Virus record (IMG/VR): IMGVR_UViG_3300005518_000025
Coordinates: 1 to 42,190 of that record
Origin: a virus
Length of the DNA stretch: 42,190 bases
Reading direction: 5' to 3' (one strand)
Part shown: positions 13,927 through 20,694 of the stretch, piece after piece
Layout: the number at the start of each line of letters is the position of its first letter
Numbering within the stretch: the stretch's first letter is position 1
Program-made: the position numbers and the translations under genes
The notes under the pieces: model-generated
Seen by the model: only the letters and a program-made list of their open reading frames with translations
Told to the model about the DNA's origin: nothing
Database searches by the model: none

Positions 13927-14491
13927 CGGCGGCCTCCTGCGCGTCGAGCCGTTGGACCAACAAATACGCCAGCCCGTGCTTGCATAAGTAGGACTGTTCG
14001 GCCTCCACATGCCGGGTGTAATCGGCACACTCGCACCGGCGTCCGACGACGCGGTAGTGCGTCGTGGCGCCGGCGGCCTGCGACTGCACGAGGGCGCCGC
14101 CGCCATCAGGGTTGGCGACGACGTGCCCCCGCACGACCAACTCATAGGCTTTGACGAGGCGCGTGAGGCGCGCCAGATCGCCCTGGGCGACGGCTTTCTC
14201 GGTACCACAGGCCAACAGCACGCCCAGGCGCTGCGTGCGACTCGGCCGCGGCGTGGGGGCCGTGGGGGCCGTGGGGGCCGTGAGGGCCGCCGTGAGCAGG
14301 GCTTTCGTCTCCAGGACGTTGGCGACCGCTTCGGCGGGCGTCTGGCCCCGCCCGGTAATCTGCACGTCGCCGCCAGCGACGCGGAGCTTGATGTTGAGCG
14401 AGCAGGGGGCTTCGCTGTGGGATGCTGGGGTGGGGTACGGCCCCGACAGCGCATACGGCGCTTCGGTATGCGTGGGTGTGGGCTCGGGCAT
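13916..14491 (-). CDS. SWIM-type zinc finger protein
   Basis: 191 residues from ATG 14491 (AAGGAG six bases upstream; the ATG at 14497 immediately follows that site and is less likely). Residues about 30-65 give a small domain (LNIKLRVAGGDVQITGRGQTPAEAV). A long helical region follows. Residues 145-180 read THYRVVGRRCECADYTRHVEAEQSYLCKHGLAYLLV: the CxCxD...CKHxLA pattern of a SWIM zinc finger, used for DNA or protein binding in transposases, helicases and phage proteins. It ends next to the candidate origin. A role in replication or regulation is only an inference. Confidence 0.6.
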   Translation of the reverse strand: MPEPTPTHTEAPYALSGPYPTPASHSEAPCSLNIKLRVAGGDVQITGRGQTPAEAVANVLETKALLTAALTAPTAPTAPTPRPSRTQRLGVLLACGTEKAVAQGDLARLTRLVKAYELVVRGHVVANPDGGGALVQSQAAGATTHYRVVGRRCECADYTRHVEAEQSYLCKHGLAYLLVQRLDAQEAADGS

Positions 14492-14513
14492 CGTCATCTC
14501 CTTGGGGATGAGG

Positions 14514-14672
14514 TTAGCGTGGCGTGAGACAGTGGGTGCTGCGTTCCTGCCAGCCGGCCATCCAGCCATATTGATAGCCGACTAGGCCCACGAGCAGCAC
14601 CAGGAGGGCCAGGAGGATCGGCACCACCAGTTGGCGCCATGTCGTCGGGGGAGCGGGTGTCGGCTCGGGCAT
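14514..14672 (-). CDS. 52-residue single-span membrane protein
   Basis: ATG 14672 with AAAGGAG 8 bases upstream. A Pro/Thr-rich N-terminus and a very hydrophobic segment (residues 15-34, LVVPILLALLVLLVGLVGY) precede YGWMAGWQER and a basic end. Orientation is unclear. It begins MPEPTP, the same as the next gene downstream, suggesting a shared leader of recent common origin. Function unknown. Confidence 0.55.
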   Translation of the reverse strand: MPEPTPAPPTTWRQLVVPILLALLVLLVGLVGYQYGWMAGWQERSTHCLTPR

Positions 14673-14775
14673 CGTGGTCTCCTTTCGGGGTGAGGCGGTG
14701 GGGTACGGCACCGCGTCCATTGGCCTGGGGGGGGCAACTCGTGGTTGGCCCCGACGTTGTCCTCTCTGTGTATGG

Positions 14776-14801
14776 CATAGTATAGGTATAATTATACTAT
14801 G
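14776..14801. promoter_or_regulatory. Perfect 9-bp AT-rich palindrome (candidate operator)
   Basis: CATAGTATA (14776-14784), spacer GGTATAAT, TATACTATG (14793-14801). It overlaps the stop of the 80-residue gene and lies 100 bases before the 52-residue membrane protein. It contains TATAAT-like hexamers on both strands, but no good -35 is present on either side, so operator or binding site is the safer reading. Confidence 0.45.
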
Positions 14802-15039
14802 GTGTCTCTTTGGGGGAGGGGGAGGTGCGCCCCGTCGTCTCCTCGCGGTGGCGCTGCTGCGCTTCCTGCAGGAGCCGGTCATGCGCGGCCGCATACGTGG
14901 CATAGGCGCTGTCGGCCAGCGGGATGGGCCGCCGGTGGGACGACAGGACGCCGACAGGGTACGTGGTGCCCTGCCGATACAGGAGGCAGCTCCAGCCCTG
15001 GGCCGTGGTGATGGTCGTGAGGATCGTCGGACGGGTCAT
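14797..15039 (-). CDS. 80-residue hypothetical protein
   Basis: ATG 15039 with AAGGAG 8 bases upstream. The sequence suggests a beta-hairpin N-terminal part (TILTTITTAQGWSCLLYRQGTTYPVGVLSSHRRPIPLADSAYATYAAAHDRLLQEAQQRHREE) ending in a helix and a Ser/Pro tail. The layout resembles small phage proteins of unknown role. Part of the leftward operon with hairpins between its genes. Confidence 0.55.
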   Translation of the reverse strand: MTRPTILTTITTAQGWSCLLYRQGTTYPVGVLSSHRRPIPLADSAYATYAAAHDRLLQEAQQRHREETTGRTSPSPKETP

Positions 15040-15065
15040 CCTCGTCTCTCCTTGGGTGATGGGGG

Positions 15066-15089
15066 GGGGGCCGCCGTTCGGCGGCCCCC
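15066..15089 (-). other. Intercistronic hairpin with 10-bp perfect stem
   Basis: GGGGGCCGCC (15066-15075), loop GTTC, GGCGGCCCCC (15080-15089). It lies between the stop of the 86-residue gene (15097) and the ribosome site of the next gene. No T tract follows in the leftward direction. Confidence 0.6.
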
Positions 15090-15096
15090 GCGTGGG

Positions 15097-15357
15097 TTAG
15101 GCCGCGTCGTCGTCGCGCTGCCGGCTGGCCGCGGCCTCCGGCGGGCTGGGCGGCGCGGGTGCGAGGACCAGGAGACAGCAGCGGCCGCCTCCGGCGAGCT
15201 CCACCAGACAGGGCGTGGTCAGGGCGCCGGGATCGCGCGCCCACAGGCGGGTGATCACGCGGACGCGGCCCGTGTAGACGTTGCGGACGTGATCGCCCAC
15301 GCGAAAGGTCCACGTCGCCTCCGCCAGCGTCCGGGTGTAGGCTGTGCAGGGATGCAT
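15097..15357 (-). CDS. 86-residue hypothetical protein with SH3/KOW-like segment
   Basis: ATG 15357 with AGGAG 9 bases upstream. Residues 17-38 (WTFRVGDHVRNVYTGRVRVITRL) have the G-D-x-V pattern of small SH3- or KOW-like barrels, followed by CLVELAGGGRCCLLVLAPAPP strands and an acidic/basic tail (RQRDDDAA). Probably a small nucleic-acid or protein adapter; unrecognised beyond that. Confidence 0.55.
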   Translation of the reverse strand: MHPCTAYTRTLAEATWTFRVGDHVRNVYTGRVRVITRLWARDPGALTTPCLVELAGGGRCCLLVLAPAPPSPPEAAASRQRDDDAA

Positions 15358-15377
15358 CGGCTCGTCTCCTCTGTGTG

Positions 15378-15402
15378 GGGGGCCCGCCTTCCGCCAGCCC
15401 CC
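15378..15402 (-). other. Intercistronic hairpin
   Basis: GGGGGC (15378-15383) and GCCCCC (15397-15402) pair around a 13-base loop, between the 96-residue gene and the ribosome site of the 86-residue gene. Weaker than its two neighbours but in the same architectural position. Confidence 0.4.
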
Positions 15403-15412
15403 GTGTCGGTGG

Positions 15413-15703
15413 TTACGCCTCGTCCTCGTCGCGCCGTCGGGCGTCGTCTTCGGCCTCCTGCGCCTGCCGCTCCGCCCACCAGCCCCAGGCTTCCTGCTCC
15501 TCGTCCGGGGTGAGGGGGGCGGTGTCGTCCGCCTGCTGGCTGTCGGCCAAGTCGCACCGTCCGCATAGCACCAGCCCACCGTCTTTGTAACTCACCAGCG
15601 TGGCGCGCCGCTCGCCCGTGCGCCTGAAGAGATATCCTGAGCCGTTGCACAGCTCGGCCGTGCCTTCCTGGTCGTTGTACTGGGCATAGTATTTCTGTAT
15701 CAT
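15413..15703 (-). CDS. 96-residue acidic protein with possible zinc site
   Basis: ATG 15703 with AGGAAAGG upstream. The N-terminal half is aromatic and beta-like (MIQKYYAQYNDQEGTAELCNGSGYLFRRTGERRATLVSYKDGGLVLCGRCD) with C19 and a C-x2-C pair; the C-terminal half is strongly acidic and helical (LTPDEEQEAWGWWAERQAQEAEDD). No recognised family. It is in the leftward small-gene operon, flanked by hairpins on both sides. Confidence 0.55.
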   Translation of the reverse strand: MIQKYYAQYNDQEGTAELCNGSGYLFRRTGERRATLVSYKDGGLVLCGRCDLADSQQADDTAPLTPDEEQEAWGWWAERQAQEAEDDARRRDEDEA

Positions 15704-15746
15704 CGTAGGCCTTTCCTCTGATGGGGAGAGTGGTGTCCTGCGACCA

Positions 15747-15777
15747 GCCCCGCCCGTCTCAGCACTGCGGGCGGGGC
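15747..15777 (-). other. Intercistronic hairpin with 10-bp perfect stem
   Basis: GCCCCGCCCG (15747-15756) and CGGGCGGGGC (15768-15777) flank an 11-base loop, 10 bases after the stop of the 66-residue gene (15787). No T tract. Third member of the stop-hairpin-ribosome-site pattern in this operon. Confidence 0.6.
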
Positions 15778-15786
15778 GCTGCCATG

Positions 15787-15987
15787 TTAGGTCGCTGTCG
15801 TCTCCGTGAGTTGCGCTTCATACTCTTCTGCACTGCCCTTGAGGACTTCCCCGCAGGCACAACACGTGATCACTAACCAGTCCTTCTTGCCCGTGCGGAT
15901 ATCCGTTGTCCACCACGTATAGTAGCGCGAGGGCGGGTGCAGACACGTCGTCGTCGTTGGCGTTGGGGTGATTCGGCGTTGCGGCAT
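15787..15987 (-). CDS. 66-residue putative zinc-binding protein
   Basis: ATG 15987 with GGGAG 9 bases upstream. A Thr/Pro N-terminus with CLH and a later CCACGEVL give a possible C-H-C-C zinc site around an aromatic strand (YYTWWTTDIRTGKKDWLVIT). The pattern resembles phage mini zinc ribbons. No function assigned. Confidence 0.5.
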   Translation of the reverse strand: MPQRRITPTPTTTTCLHPPSRYYTWWTTDIRTGKKDWLVITCCACGEVLKGSAEEYEAQLTETTAT

Positions 15988-16004
15988 GGTCGGGGCTCCC
16001 TGGG

Positions 16005-16565
16005 TTAGGGCCGCATGCTGCGGCGCAGGTCGTACAGGTGATTGGCAAATTCCACGGCGAGCTGGATGCGGCGGCCGCGCAGGGCCTGCCAGATCCGGGC
16101 TTGCCGCAATTGGTCCTGCAACTGCCGCGCCTCCCGGCAGCGTTCATAGGGGTGCTGGCGACAGCCGCATTCCAGGGCCAACGCAAAGGGGTCTGTCGGG
16201 GTGCCGTACTTGTCCCAGGCTTCAATCATGGGTGGCGTCCTTTCATGGTTGACGGCGTCCGCCGGTCTCCAGCGCGGCGATCCATCCGGGGCGGTCGTGA
16301 GTTCGAGCTGCTCGTAGTCGATCCCGTACTCCTCACATTCCCAGTCTGCCAGGACGATCGTGCTGTGCGTGGGGATATGGGCAAACTCCGTATGGCAGTC
16401 GGCACAGACGCCCTCGATCAGCCATGACAGGAACAGGTGCACTTCCGTATGGGCACAGGCGCGTTGGTGCTCCGCAAGGGCCGTGTGATACGCCAGGGCG
16501 CGGGCGGCCTGCTCGGCGTGCCAGGCTGGCGTGCCGATGGGCGGGGAGGACTGCAACTGCATCAT
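16005..16565 (-). CDS. 186-residue Cys/His-rich hypothetical protein, possibly two fused units
   Basis: ATG 16565 with AAGGAG 8 bases upstream. The first part has H and C pairs around CAHTEVHLFLSWLIEGVCADCHTEFAHI, a likely zinc site. The last 74 residues (MIEAWDKYGTPTDPFALALECGCRQHPYERC...) carry their own CGC...C set and helices. An in-frame ATG at 16229 has AAAGGA upstream, so the C-terminal unit may also be made alone. This is the same arrangement as in the 171-residue gene at 3459. Function unknown. Confidence 0.58.
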   Translation of the reverse strand: MMQLQSSPPIGTPAWHAEQAARALAYHTALAEHQRACAHTEVHLFLSWLIEGVCADCHTEFAHIPTHSTIVLADWECEEYGIDYEQLELTTAPDGSPRWRPADAVNHERTPPMIEAWDKYGTPTDPFALALECGCRQHPYERCREARQLQDQLRQARIWQALRGRRIQLAVEFANHLYDLRRSMRP

Positions 16566-16591
16566 GGTCAGGCTCCTTGTTGGGTGTTGGG

Positions 16592-16807
16592 TTAGCTGAC
16601 CCAGTAGCGCACCTGCCAGACGTGGGCGCGGTGGCAGCGGACCACTTCCGCTCTGGCCTCCGCCTCCGTGGCATAGCTTGCCGTGTTGCCGCTGTCGTCG
16701 GGGCCGTGACAGATGGTGACGTTGTAGATGGCCGGCCGTGAGGGCGTGGGCGGCGTCCACAGGGCTTGGCGGCGTGTCATCTCTTGCGTCATCGGGGTGA
16801 GCTTCAT
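16592..16807 (-). CDS. 71-residue hypothetical protein, first gene of leftward small-gene operon
   Basis: ATG 16807 with AAGGAG 6 bases upstream. After a Thr/Pro-rich start come PAIYNVTICHGPDDSGNTASYATEAEARAEVVRCHRAHVWQVRYWVS: strand, helix, strand, reminiscent of small phage proteins that pair a beta sheet with one helix. The promoter at 17035-17063 probably drives it. The 16808-17034 leader holds no gene; a weak hairpin (16859-16877, GGGAGC/GCTCCC) is present. Confidence 0.55.
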   Translation of the reverse strand: MKLTPMTQEMTRRQALWTPPTPSRPAIYNVTICHGPDDSGNTASYATEAEARAEVVRCHRAHVWQVRYWVS

Positions 16808-17034
16808 GGGCCTCTCCTTGGGGTGTGGTGTTTCGGCCCTGCGCTGGGCCATCATCAGGGGAGCCGCTGTAGCTCCCGACACCGTGTCTGTACCCGCTGT
16901 GGGCGGCCCCGCTGCCGGTTTTCTTCTCTCCCTCTAGCGGTACCTGCGGGGGCCGTGTCACCCCCTCCCGCGTTACTGGAGAGCCAAGCGTCCATCAGGG
17001 CTGCCGGTATTTGTCAAGCACTGCATCTGGAGTA

Positions 17035-17063
17035 ACTATACACCCTCCAAAATGGAGAGTCAA
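17035..17063 (-). promoter_or_regulatory. Leftward sigma70 promoter with embedded repressor operator
   Basis: Read leftward: TTGACT (17063-17058), 17-base spacer, TATAGT (17040-17035). The spacer contains the palindrome CTCCAAAATGGAG (17045-17057), matching sites near the repressor's own promoter. Its -35 box overlaps the last codons of the XRE gene. It should drive the small-gene operon 16807 to 13726 and be repressed by the XRE protein. Confidence 0.75.
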
Positions 17064-17257
17064 GTAGGCATAGAAGATTTTCGCACATTTTTTTTGGGGA
17101 ATGTCGCAATAACCAATAATTCAAAGCGTTGTGAGATAGGCGCCTTGTCGCGTTCCAGCCGGTAAATATAGTTGGGATGATAGTGCAAGAGGCGCGCAAA
17201 CTCTGGCTGGCTAAGGTTGTGCGCTTCCCGAATGGCCCGGAGTTCGCTTCCCGTCAT
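17060..17257 (-). CDS. XRE/Cro-CI-type repressor
   Basis: 65 residues; GGAGGG lies 6 bases before the ATG. MTGSELRAIREAHNLSQPEFARLLHYHPNYIYRLERDKAPISQRFELLVIA is a complete five-helix HTH_XRE domain: turn LSQPEFA, recognition helix HPNYIYRLERD. It has no C-terminal autoprotease or dimerisation domain, so it resembles Cro or a minimal repressor rather than LexA-like CI. Operator-like palindromes flank the gene on both sides (17045-17057, 17266-17280, 17303-17308), consistent with autoregulation and control of the leftward operon. The gene is AT-richer than its surroundings. Confidence 0.82.
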   Translation of the reverse strand: MTGSELRAIREAHNLSQPEFARLLHYHPNYIYRLERDKAPISQRFELLVIATFPKKNVRKSSMPT

Positions 17258-17265
17258 GGTCTTCC

Positions 17266-17318
17266 CTCCATAATGGCGAGTCGTGCCTGAGTATACATGC
17301 CCTCTCCATTGTGTGCAA
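17266..17318 (-). promoter_or_regulatory. Repressor promoter with two operator-like sites
   Basis: Leftward TTGCAC (17318-17313), 17-base spacer, TATACT (17295-17290), a near-consensus promoter about 35 bases from the repressor ATG. Operator-like CTCCATAATGGCGAG (17266-17280) lies just downstream of the start point, and CTCCATTG (17304-17311) lies inside the spacer; both resemble CTCCAAAATGGAG at 17045. Confidence 0.68.
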
Positions 17319-17329
17319 GTGTGCCCCGC

Positions 17330-17358
17330 TTGACGCCCCCGCCTTCGTTCACTATGCT
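17330..17358 (+). promoter_or_regulatory. Rightward sigma70 promoter for the packaging operon
   Basis: TTGACG (17330-17335), 17-base spacer, TATGCT (17353-17358). It is divergent from, and only 11 bases away from, the -35 box of the repressor promoter, the geometry of a phage PL/PR or PRM/PR switch. About 100 bases separate it from the first packaging-side gene. Confidence 0.6.
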
Positions 17359-17380
17359 GTACAGCACGGTCTGTGTCACT

Positions 17381-17410
17381 GGGGGCGGAAAAGGGCCTTT
17401 TTCTGCCCCC
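17381..17410 (+). other. Long leader hairpin in the rightward transcript
   Basis: GGGGGCGGAAAAG (17381-17393) pairs with TTTTTCTGCCCCC (17398-17410) over 13 positions (two G-U pairs), loop GGCC. It lies between the rightward promoter and the first gene. No U tract follows, so attenuation, antitermination or mRNA protection are more likely than simple termination. Confidence 0.55.
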
Positions 17411-17460
17411 TCTCTGGGGTGGCGTTCTGCGTGTGCGATTAGTCGCCATGGAACGGTGTT

Positions 17461-17829
17461 GTGCCTCAACCGCCGCTGTTTGGCCGGGTGCACCTGGCCG
17501 CGCTTGCCAAAATTTTGCAGCATCGCGTCGTGCATGATCCGCTCGCCTGGCCGGTGTTTGGCGCCCTCGTCCTCACCCTGGAGGAAGGGAGCCAGGGGGG
17601 GTTAACGGTGGAGACGCTGTGTGCACGTTTTCGCACGACGCCTTTGCTGATGCTGGAGGCGTTAAAAACGCTCGTGTATGCGCGGGCAGTCGTGGCGGCG
17701 CCCGATGGGCGCTATCACGTGCATCCGTACGTGCTCTATGTGCCGCATGAACGGGCCAAACGGCAACGTCAAGTCCGGCGGACCCGCCTGCGACAGCACT
17801 TCGCCGCGCTCGCCGCGGAGACCGCGTAA
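17461..17829 (+). CDS. Winged-helix-like protein, first gene of the packaging operon
   Basis: 122 residues from GTG 17461, the first start after an in-frame TAG at 17440; ribosome site is weak (GGAACGG). LAWPVFGALVLTLEEGSQGGLTVETLCARFRTTPLLMLEALKTLVYARAVVAAPDGRYHVHPYVLYV has the helix-helix-wing pattern of a winged helix, followed by a strongly basic tail (RAKRQRQVRRTRLRQHF). It could be a late-gene regulator or a DNA-binding packaging factor. Stop overlaps the next ATG (TAATG). Confidence 0.62.
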   Translation: MPQPPLFGRVHLAALAKILQHRVVHDPLAWPVFGALVLTLEEGSQGGLTVETLCARFRTTPLLMLEALKTLVYARAVVAAPDGRYHVHPYVLYVPHERAKRQRQVRRTRLRQHFAALAAETA

Positions 17830-18281
17830 TGGCCGGACGCCGGAGCAAACTGGTGGATTCCCTCGATGGGATTCTGGACCGCCAGCAGCAGGCCCTCGAC
17901 GCCGAACGCCAAGCGGCGCAGGCCAGTCACACAGCCCACACGCACTTTCTCACGGCCCTCGGGGCGCTGTATACGGCCCCCGACGCGGATCCCGCGAGTG
18001 AAGCCGTGCTGAGTCAGCTGATTCGCCTGATCCCGCAGCACTGGCAGGCGTTTGAGGCGCACCAGTCGCCGCTGTCCACCTGGAATATGTTGCTCAAGGC
18101 GACGGAGACCTTGATGCGGGTGCGCCAGGCGGTGGCGCGCGGGGCCGAGAATCGCCAGGCGTATCAGGAATTTCAGCACTGGCTGGAGGCGATGGGCGTG
18201 GAAGCCCGCACGCGCGCACGAGAGACGTCCGACGGAGCCCCGTCGGACGAGGAGAACGAGGAGGAGGAGGACGATGGCTGA
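17829..18281 (+). CDS. 150-residue helical protein, possible small-terminase-region protein
   Basis: Starts in a TAATG overlap. Highly helical with coiled-coil character: LDGILDRQQQALDAERQAAQASHTAHTHFLTALGALY at the N-terminus and KATETLMRVRQAVARGAENRQAYQEFQHWLEAMGV later; the tail is very acidic (SDEENEEEEDDG). Position two genes before the large terminase allows a small-terminase or packaging-accessory role, but no HTH is seen here. Overlaps the next gene by 8 bases. Confidence 0.55.
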   Translation: MAGRRSKLVDSLDGILDRQQQALDAERQAAQASHTAHTHFLTALGALYTAPDADPASEAVLSQLIRLIPQHWQAFEAHQSPLSTWNMLLKATETLMRVRQAVARGAENRQAYQEFQHWLEAMGVEARTRARETSDGAPSDEENEEEEDDG

Positions 18282-18900
18282 GCCCTGGACCTGTCCCCAC
18301 TGTCACGCGACGTGGGCGGCGCCGGAAAATCACGGCCGCTGCCACAACTGTGGGTATGGCCTCGCCCCGGTGGCGGCGGGGGCCGGTCCCGCCGCGGCGC
18401 CCAATGGCGACGGGGGGCCGCTAGGGTGGCGCCTGGACGCCGCGTTCCCGCCCCCTCCCGCCCCGGATCCGCAGACCGCCACCCTCCTCAAGGGCCTCCA
18501 GGAGATGCTGCAGCCGGTGCTGGTGTGGCTCGAACGCCATGGGCGGCGGGTCCCGACGGTGGCCGAGGCGATTCCTGCCCTCCTGGCCGCGGTGGGGGAA
18601 ATCGAAGCCTACGCGGTCCAGGCCCAGGAGCGCGCCCGTGTCACGCCGCAGACCATTCCGATGGCGCCCGGCGACCAGGGCCGCGAGGAGCGCTTGACGC
18701 GGCTGGAAACTGGGCTGCAGCAGCTCGCTCTGGCGGTGGCGTCCTTACGCCCGACCCCGGTTCCCACGGCCGTGACACCGACCGCCGCTGGGCCGGAGAC
18801 CCCGTACCCGACGTTCATCCTCACGGATGCGGACGCGGCGCAGGTGGAACGGCAGATTCTGCAGCAACAACAGGTCCGTGGCGACCTCTGGCGCGGGTGA
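18274..18900 (+). CDS. Zinc-ribbon protein before the large terminase (candidate small terminase)
   Basis: 208 residues. Residues 7-27 (CPHCHATW....GRCHNCGYG) form a clean C-x2-C...C-x2-C zinc ribbon. A Pro/Ala-rich linker, a helical region (about 65-150, with LTRLETGLQQLALAVASL as a probable coiled coil) and a second helix near the end (DADAAQVERQILQQQQVRGDLW) follow. It directly precedes terL, separated by 4 bases, the usual place of terS. A zinc-ribbon small terminase would be unusual; an adapter is the alternative. GAGGAGGAGG provides the ribosome site. Confidence 0.55.
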   Translation: MAEPWTCPHCHATWAAPENHGRCHNCGYGLAPVAAGAGPAAAPNGDGGPLGWRLDAAFPPPPAPDPQTATLLKGLQEMLQPVLVWLERHGRRVPTVAEAIPALLAAVGEIEAYAVQAQERARVTPQTIPMAPGDQGREERLTRLETGLQQLALAVASLRPTPVPTAVTPTAAGPETPYPTFILTDADAAQVERQILQQQQVRGDLWRG

Positions 18901-18904
18901 GGCG

Positions 18905-20677
18905 ATGGCGACCGCCACGGCCCGCGTGCCTCCCCCCCTGCCGGTCCCGCCCCGGCATCTGTATCGCGCGCTCATGGAGCGCTTGCCGATCCGCTATGAG
19001 GATATCTTTCGCGGCGGCGGCGCCATTGGCCCGGCCCGCTTCAATGCCGCGCAGGAGGTGTTGTGGCGCCACGTGGCACCCCTGCTCGATGCGCAGCAGC
19101 GCATGCGGTTCATCATCCTCAAAGCCCGCCGGGAAGGCGTCAGCACGTTCTTTTCGCTCCTCATTACCGCCATCGCGGCACTCAATGATTACGTGCAGGC
19201 CATGGTGATTGCCCAGGACAAAGAAGCCACCCAACGCATCTGGGCCATGTCCAAGCTGTTTCGCGATCAGTCCCCGCTGCGCGCCCTCGGCCAGGTGCGC
19301 GGGCATACCATCCAGTACCGCGCCTCGGCGATTACCCTCGCCACGGCGGGCAGCCCCGAGACGGCGCGGAGCGGCCAGCTGACGTGCTTTCACGGCTCGG
19401 AGGTGGCGTTTTGGAAAGACCCGGCGGCCCTGGTCGCGGTCCTCCAGTGTCTCCCCCGGCGGCGCGACGTCTTTTCGCTGGGGGTGATTGAGTCGACCGC
19501 CAACGGCATGGCGGAAGACGGGGCGCTCTTCCATCAGGAATGGCTCCGGGCCTGTCGGCGCCAGACCTCGTTTGTGCCCATCTTCCTGCCCTGGCATACC
19601 TTCCCGGACTATACCGATGACGATGCGACCCCGCTCACGCTGCTGCCGTCCGACCTGGATCGCTACGGCGATGAAGCGCGGCTTAGGCGCGAGTTGGATC
19701 TGACGTGGGGGCAGGTGCGCTGGCGGCGCCAGACCATCAACGATGATTGCCAGGGCTCGCTCGATACGTGGAATCAAGAATATCCGGCCACCCCGGAGAT
19801 GGCGTTTATTATGAGCGGGCATCCGTTTTTTCGCCCGGAAGAGCTGGTGTGGTGTGAGCCGACGATCACGCCGGGGAGCCAGGGCACGCTGGACATTGTG
19901 CACGGGCGCATCACCTGGCAGCCGCAGCCGGGGGGGCCGGTGACGATCTTTCGGCGGCCCGAGCCGGGGCACGCTTACGTGATTGGTGCCGATAGCGCGA
20001 TGGGGTTGGAAGGCGGGCGCCATTCCAAGTCGGCCGCCGAAGTCCTCGACATGGACACGCTCGAACAGGTGGCGGAATTTGATGCGCCACTCGCCCCCCA
20101 TGCGTTTGCCAAGCAGCTGGCATTGCTCGGCAAAGTGTATAACATGGCCTTGCTGGCGCCCGAGATTCAGTCGTCCGGCGGGGGGGGTGGGCGGGAGTTG
20201 TTGGTGTATCTGCAGCAGAATTGGGGCTATTATCACCTGCACCGCTGGATCCGCGTGGATCGGATTACCAAGGGGCAGGCGGTCATGTACGGCTGGGAGA
20301 CCAACTCCGCCACCCGCCCGCGCATGTTGTCGCGGCTGCGCGAGCATGTGCAGGAACAAACGATGACGCTGCATTCCCGCTCCCTCTTGACACAGCTGGC
20401 GTGCTTTGGCGAAAATGACGCAGGCAAGCTCGAAGCGCTGGCGGGGTACGATGATCTGCTCATGGCGCTCGGCATTGCGCTGATTTCCCGCTCAGAAAAC
20501 TATGTGGCGACCCGCCACAGCGCCCCGGTGCGCCCGGAGGATCGGGTGGATTTAGAGCGCCTCGGGTATCCGACGCAGCCCGACCTGGCCAGCGTGGATC
20601 GGCACCACCTGCAACGGATTTTGGCCGGGCAAGCGACCGGCGGGGGGGCGCAGCCACAGACGTTCATGGAATGGTGA
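18905..20677 (+). CDS. terL: Terminase large subunit (DNA-packaging ATPase/nuclease)
   Basis: 590 residues from ATG 18905. The ATPase domain has a Walker A-like loop KARREGVST (73-81), MVIAQDKEAT as strand/motif, TLATAGSPETARSGQ, and Walker B LTCFHGSEVAFW (159-170) with the catalytic Glu of HGSE. The RNase H-like nuclease domain has YVIGADSAMGLEGGRHSKSAAEVL (first Asp), LLAPEIQSSGGGGGRELL (Glu) and the final GYDDLLMALGIAL (Asp pair). The A-R-R-x-G-x-S loop in place of GKT/S is characteristic of one terminase branch in podo- and siphoviruses. It pumps DNA into the procapsid with the portal and cuts concatemers. A GAGG lies just upstream. Confidence 0.9.
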   Translation: MATATARVPPPLPVPPRHLYRALMERLPIRYEDIFRGGGAIGPARFNAAQEVLWRHVAPLLDAQQRMRFIILKARREGVSTFFSLLITAIAALNDYVQAMVIAQDKEATQRIWAMSKLFRDQSPLRALGQVRGHTIQYRASAITLATAGSPETARSGQLTCFHGSEVAFWKDPAALVAVLQCLPRRRDVFSLGVIESTANGMAEDGALFHQEWLRACRRQTSFVPIFLPWHTFPDYTDDDATPLTLLPSDLDRYGDEARLRRELDLTWGQVRWRRQTINDDCQGSLDTWNQEYPATPEMAFIMSGHPFFRPEELVWCEPTITPGSQGTLDIVHGRITWQPQPGGPVTIFRRPEPGHAYVIGADSAMGLEGGRHSKSAAEVLDMDTLEQVAEFDAPLAPHAFAKQLALLGKVYNMALLAPEIQSSGGGGGRELLVYLQQNWGYYHLHRWIRVDRITKGQAVMYGWETNSATRPRMLSRLREHVQEQTMTLHSRSLLTQLACFGENDAGKLEALAGYDDLLMALGIALISRSENYVATRHSAPVRPEDRVDLERLGYPTQPDLASVDRHHLQRILAGQATGGGAQPQTFMEW

Positions 20678-20694
20678 CGAGGAGACCCAGACGC

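Noticed and set aside
14755-14800. A rightward promoter over the palindrome (TTGTCC...TATAGG)
   Set aside because: Weak hexamers, and no rightward gene follows; treated only as a binding site.
18821-20374. A 517-codon frame antisense to the terminase gene
   Set aside because: Its composition (Arg/Pro/His/Gly-rich, no hydrophobic core) is the usual mirror of a GC-rich gene, it lacks a ribosome site, and the opposite strand encodes an unmistakable terminase.
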